Shown here: piece by piece, positions 62,417-64,000 of the stretch
Position numbering within the stretch: position 1 is the first letter of the stretch
Layout: every line of letters starts with the position of its first letter
Source: Saccharopolyspora sp. NFXS83
Lineage (GTDB): Bacteria > Actinomycetota > Actinomycetes > Mycobacteriales > Pseudonocardiaceae
Direction: 5' to 3'
Assembly: GCF_026241095.1 (NCBI RefSeq)
Contig: NZ_JAPFGB010000008.1
Coordinates: 124,001-188,000 of the forward strand
DNA length: 64,000 nucleotides
Notes under the pieces: generated by a model
What the model was told of the DNA's origin: nothing
The model's input: the letters and a program-made list of their open reading frames with translations, nothing else
Databases searched by the model: none
Position numbers and translations under genes: made by a program

Positions 62417-63625
62417 TCAGGCCAGCTCGGCGAGCGCTCCCAGCAGCCGCCGCACGTCGCCGGCATCGGTGTAGTGGCACAACGTGGCGCGCACCGCGCC
62501 CTCCTTGCCGAGCCCGAGCGCGTCCACCGCCTCCCACGCGTACGCGTGGCCGAACGACACGTTCACCCCTCGCTCCCCCAGGAATCCGGCCACCGCCTCC
62601 GGTGACCGGCCGGGCACCGAGAACAACGCGATCGGAGTGCACTTCCCGCTCGGCGCTCCGATGCGGTGCACGTGCGAAAGCTCGGCCAAGCCGTCGAACA
62701 GCATTGTCGCCAGCTCCTCCTCGTGCGCGACCACCGCGCGACGGCTCGCGCCGAGGCGCTCCCGCCGGTCACCGGTGGCCGCCGGGTCGAGGCCGGCGAG
62801 GTGCTCCACGGCCGCCGTCACCCCCGCGAGCGCTTCGAACGAGGCCGTGCCCAGCTCGAAGCGAGCGGGGATCTCGTCCGGCGCGGGAAGCAGCTTGTCC
62901 GGGTTCAGCATCTCCAGCGACCACGGATCGGCCGCGACGACCGCCGCGAGATGCGGCCCGGCCCACTTGTAGGCGCTGGTCGCGTAGTAGTCCGCGCCCA
63001 GCTCCGCGACCCGGACCTCCGCGTGCGGGCAGTGCTGCACGCCGTCCACGTAGCTGATCGCCCCGGCTTCGCGGGCCCGCCGGGTGATCGCAGCGACGTC
63101 CGGGATGCTGCCGAGCAGGTTCGACGCCGCGGTCACCGCCACCAGCCTGGTGCGCTCACCGATGAGCTCGGTGACCCGCTCGGCGGGCAGCTCCCCGGTA
63201 CCCGGGTCGAACTCGGCGAACCGCACGGTCGCGCCCGCGCGCTGGGCGTGCTGCACCCAGGGCCGCACGTTGGAATCGTGGTCGAGCTTGGTCACCACCA
63301 CCTCGTCGCCCGGCTGCCACCCGGCGGCGAGCACCCCGGCGAACCGGTAGGTCAACGCCGTCATGCTGGGGCCGAAGACGACGCACTCCGGAGCGGGAGC
63401 CCCGGTGAGGTCGGCGACCGCCGAACGCGCCTCGGCCACGACGGCGCCCGCGCGCTTGCTGGACTCGAAGGTGCCGCCCACGTTCGACACCCCGCGGCGC
63501 AGCACCTCCGACACGGCGTCGATGACCGCCTGCGGGACCTGAGTGCCGCCTGCGGCGTCCAGCCAGGACCGCCCGTCGGACAGCGCCGGGTACTGCGCCC
63601 GAACCTTCTCCACGTCAAATGCCAT
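62417..63625 (-). CDS. Cysteine desulfurase-like (class V aminotransferase) protein
   Basis: 402 residues. PLP fold type I: VRAQYPALSDGRSWLDAAGGTQVPQAVIDAVSEVLRRGVSNVGGTFESSKRA, CVVFGPSMTALTYRFAG, EVVVTKLDHDSNVRPWVQ, AVTAASNLLGSIPDVAAI, ISYVDGVQHCPHAEVRVAELGADYYATSAYKWAGPHLAAV (PLP lysine in AYKWAGPH), RFELGTASFEALAGVTAAVEHLAG, and the C-terminal GVNVSFGHAYAWEAVDALGL. The active-site cysteine loop of true IscS/SufS is not evident, so it belongs to the desulfurase-like subgroup (TIGR01976 type) with unknown substrate. Isolated gene with terminators on its 3' side. Confidence 0.87.
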   Translation of the reverse strand: MAFDVEKVRAQYPALSDGRSWLDAAGGTQVPQAVIDAVSEVLRRGVSNVGGTFESSKRAGAVVAEARSAVADLTGAPAPECVVFGPSMTALTYRFAGVLAAGWQPGDEVVVTKLDHDSNVRPWVQHAQRAGATVRFAEFDPGTGELPAERVTELIGERTRLVAVTAASNLLGSIPDVAAITRRAREAGAISYVDGVQHCPHAEVRVAELGADYYATSAYKWAGPHLAAVVAADPWSLEMLNPDKLLPAPDEIPARFELGTASFEALAGVTAAVEHLAGLDPAATGDRRERLGASRRAVVAHEEELATMLFDGLAELSHVHRIGAPSGKCTPIALFSVPGRSPEAVAGFLGERGVNVSFGHAYAWEAVDALGLGKEGAVRATLCHYTDAGDVRRLLGALAELA

Positions 63626-63690
63626 GGGGAGCAGGGTAAGGACGGGCGGTCACGCCGAGGTCGCGTCCGGTCACCCGCCGCAGCGGGTGA

Positions 63691-64000
63691 TCACCAGGAG
63701 CGCAGCGTGGCGATGCGCTCCTCGAGCTGCTCGGCCGTGGCCATCGCCGTGGGCGGGCCGCCGCAGATCCTCCGCAGCTCGTTGTGGATCGCGCCGTGCG
63801 GTTTGCGGGTGCGGTGGTGCTGCAGCGAGACGAGCGTGTTGAGCTCCTTGCGCAGCCCCTTCAGCCGCTCCTGCACGCTCTGCGGGCGGCGGGCCTGCTC
63901 GGCCTGCTCAGCGCGTTCGGCGGCCTTCGCGGCCTTGTCCGCGGCCTCCCGCTTCCCGACGCCCTCCAGCTGCTGCTCCTGGCGCTGCCGCAGCAGCGCG
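63691..64000 (-). CDS. C-terminus of an unidentified coiled-coil protein (5' end outside window)
   Basis: The frame is open to the right edge and gives about 102 residues. A Glu/Gln/Ala/Lys/Arg-rich coiled coil (RQRQEQQLEGVGKREAADKAAKAAERAEQARRP) leads to LKGLRKELNTLVSLQHHRTRKPHGAIHNELRRICGGPPTAMATAEQLEERIATLRSW. The GTG at 63876 is probably internal. The ELRR-x-CGGP...A-x-AEQL-x-x-RI ending reminds me of C-terminal extensions of actinobacterial DEAD/DEAH helicases, but I cannot confirm it. Confidence 0.6.
   Translation of the reverse strand, partial: ALLRQRQEQQLEGVGKREAADKAAKAAERAEQAEQARRPQSVQERLKGLRKELNTLVSLQHHRTRKPHGAIHNELRRICGGPPTAMATAEQLEERIATLRSW

Overview
The window is one stretch of a high-GC actinomycete chromosome. 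It has strong G/C third-codon bias, many GTG starts, TANNNT -10 boxes placed just before start codons (leaderless genes), an F420-type oxidoreductase, the coproporphyrin-dependent haem branch and a cluster of actinobacterial DUF families (DUF3000, DUF3093, DUF3159, DUF3710, DUF4193, DUF7455). Gene content and order best fit the Pseudonocardiales (Saccharopolyspora-like). That placement is inference from gene content, not a database match.

Layout. 0-4.4 kb: the 3' end of an ECF sigma factor gene, a zinc-finger (ZAS) protein with an Asp23-like tail, then a compact envelope-stress operon of Asp23/Gls24 paralogues, a mini J-domain protein, a DUF2273 peptide and an AmaP-like anchor. 4.4-9.4 kb: ATP-dependent DNA ligase (LigC type), ketopantoate reductase-like protein, EamA exporter, a TAP-like lipoprotein hydrolase that has lost its nucleophile motif, and an unlisted 32-residue peptide with eight cysteines. 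9.6-20.5 kb: a small natural-product locus containing a KAS III-like acyltransferase, a 1705-residue iterative type I PKS with a degenerate ketoreductase (predicted orsellinate-type product), a glycosyltransferase, a MycE-like sugar O-methyltransferase and a NodU/CmcH carbamoyltransferase. 20.5-26.5 kb: a scarred segment with a TetR gene interrupted by an amber codon, a BlaI/M56 pair, and a DsbA-like/CcdA operon that carries the same BlaI-type operator as the blaI promoter. This segment is bracketed by two diverged copies of one integrase-gene 5' end, one of them extending into a frameshifted integrase N-terminus.

26.5-64 kb is mostly conserved core. It holds a stand-alone LigD-type polymerase domain, MsrB, an LLM oxidoreductase, a GntR/Cache pair, haem genes (hemE, hemY/cgoX, chdC), DUF3000, a LuxR-type response regulator, RNase D, an ArsR-GNAT fusion, fadA-fadB behind paired TTAC-N6-GTAR operators, a Uma2 nuclease-fold protein, a two-component system, dxs, an RNA uracil methyltransferase coupled to a KimA-like permease that is divergent from two TrkA proteins, DUF3159/OB-fold/DUF3710/dut, DUF3093, DUF4193, cei, an inositol phosphatase, ppgK, sigA, and a cysteine desulfurase-like protein. 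The window ends inside an unidentified coiled-coil C-terminus.

The most likely source of new biology is the 9.6-20.5 kb locus. It appears to make an unreduced aromatic acyl group, transfer it as an ester, and decorate a sugar by glycosylation, methylation and carbamoylation, yet it contains no sugar-biosynthesis genes. Secondary candidates are the twin-repeat Cys-rich peptide and the BlaI-controlled disulfide module. No CRISPR array, tRNA or rRNA was seen.
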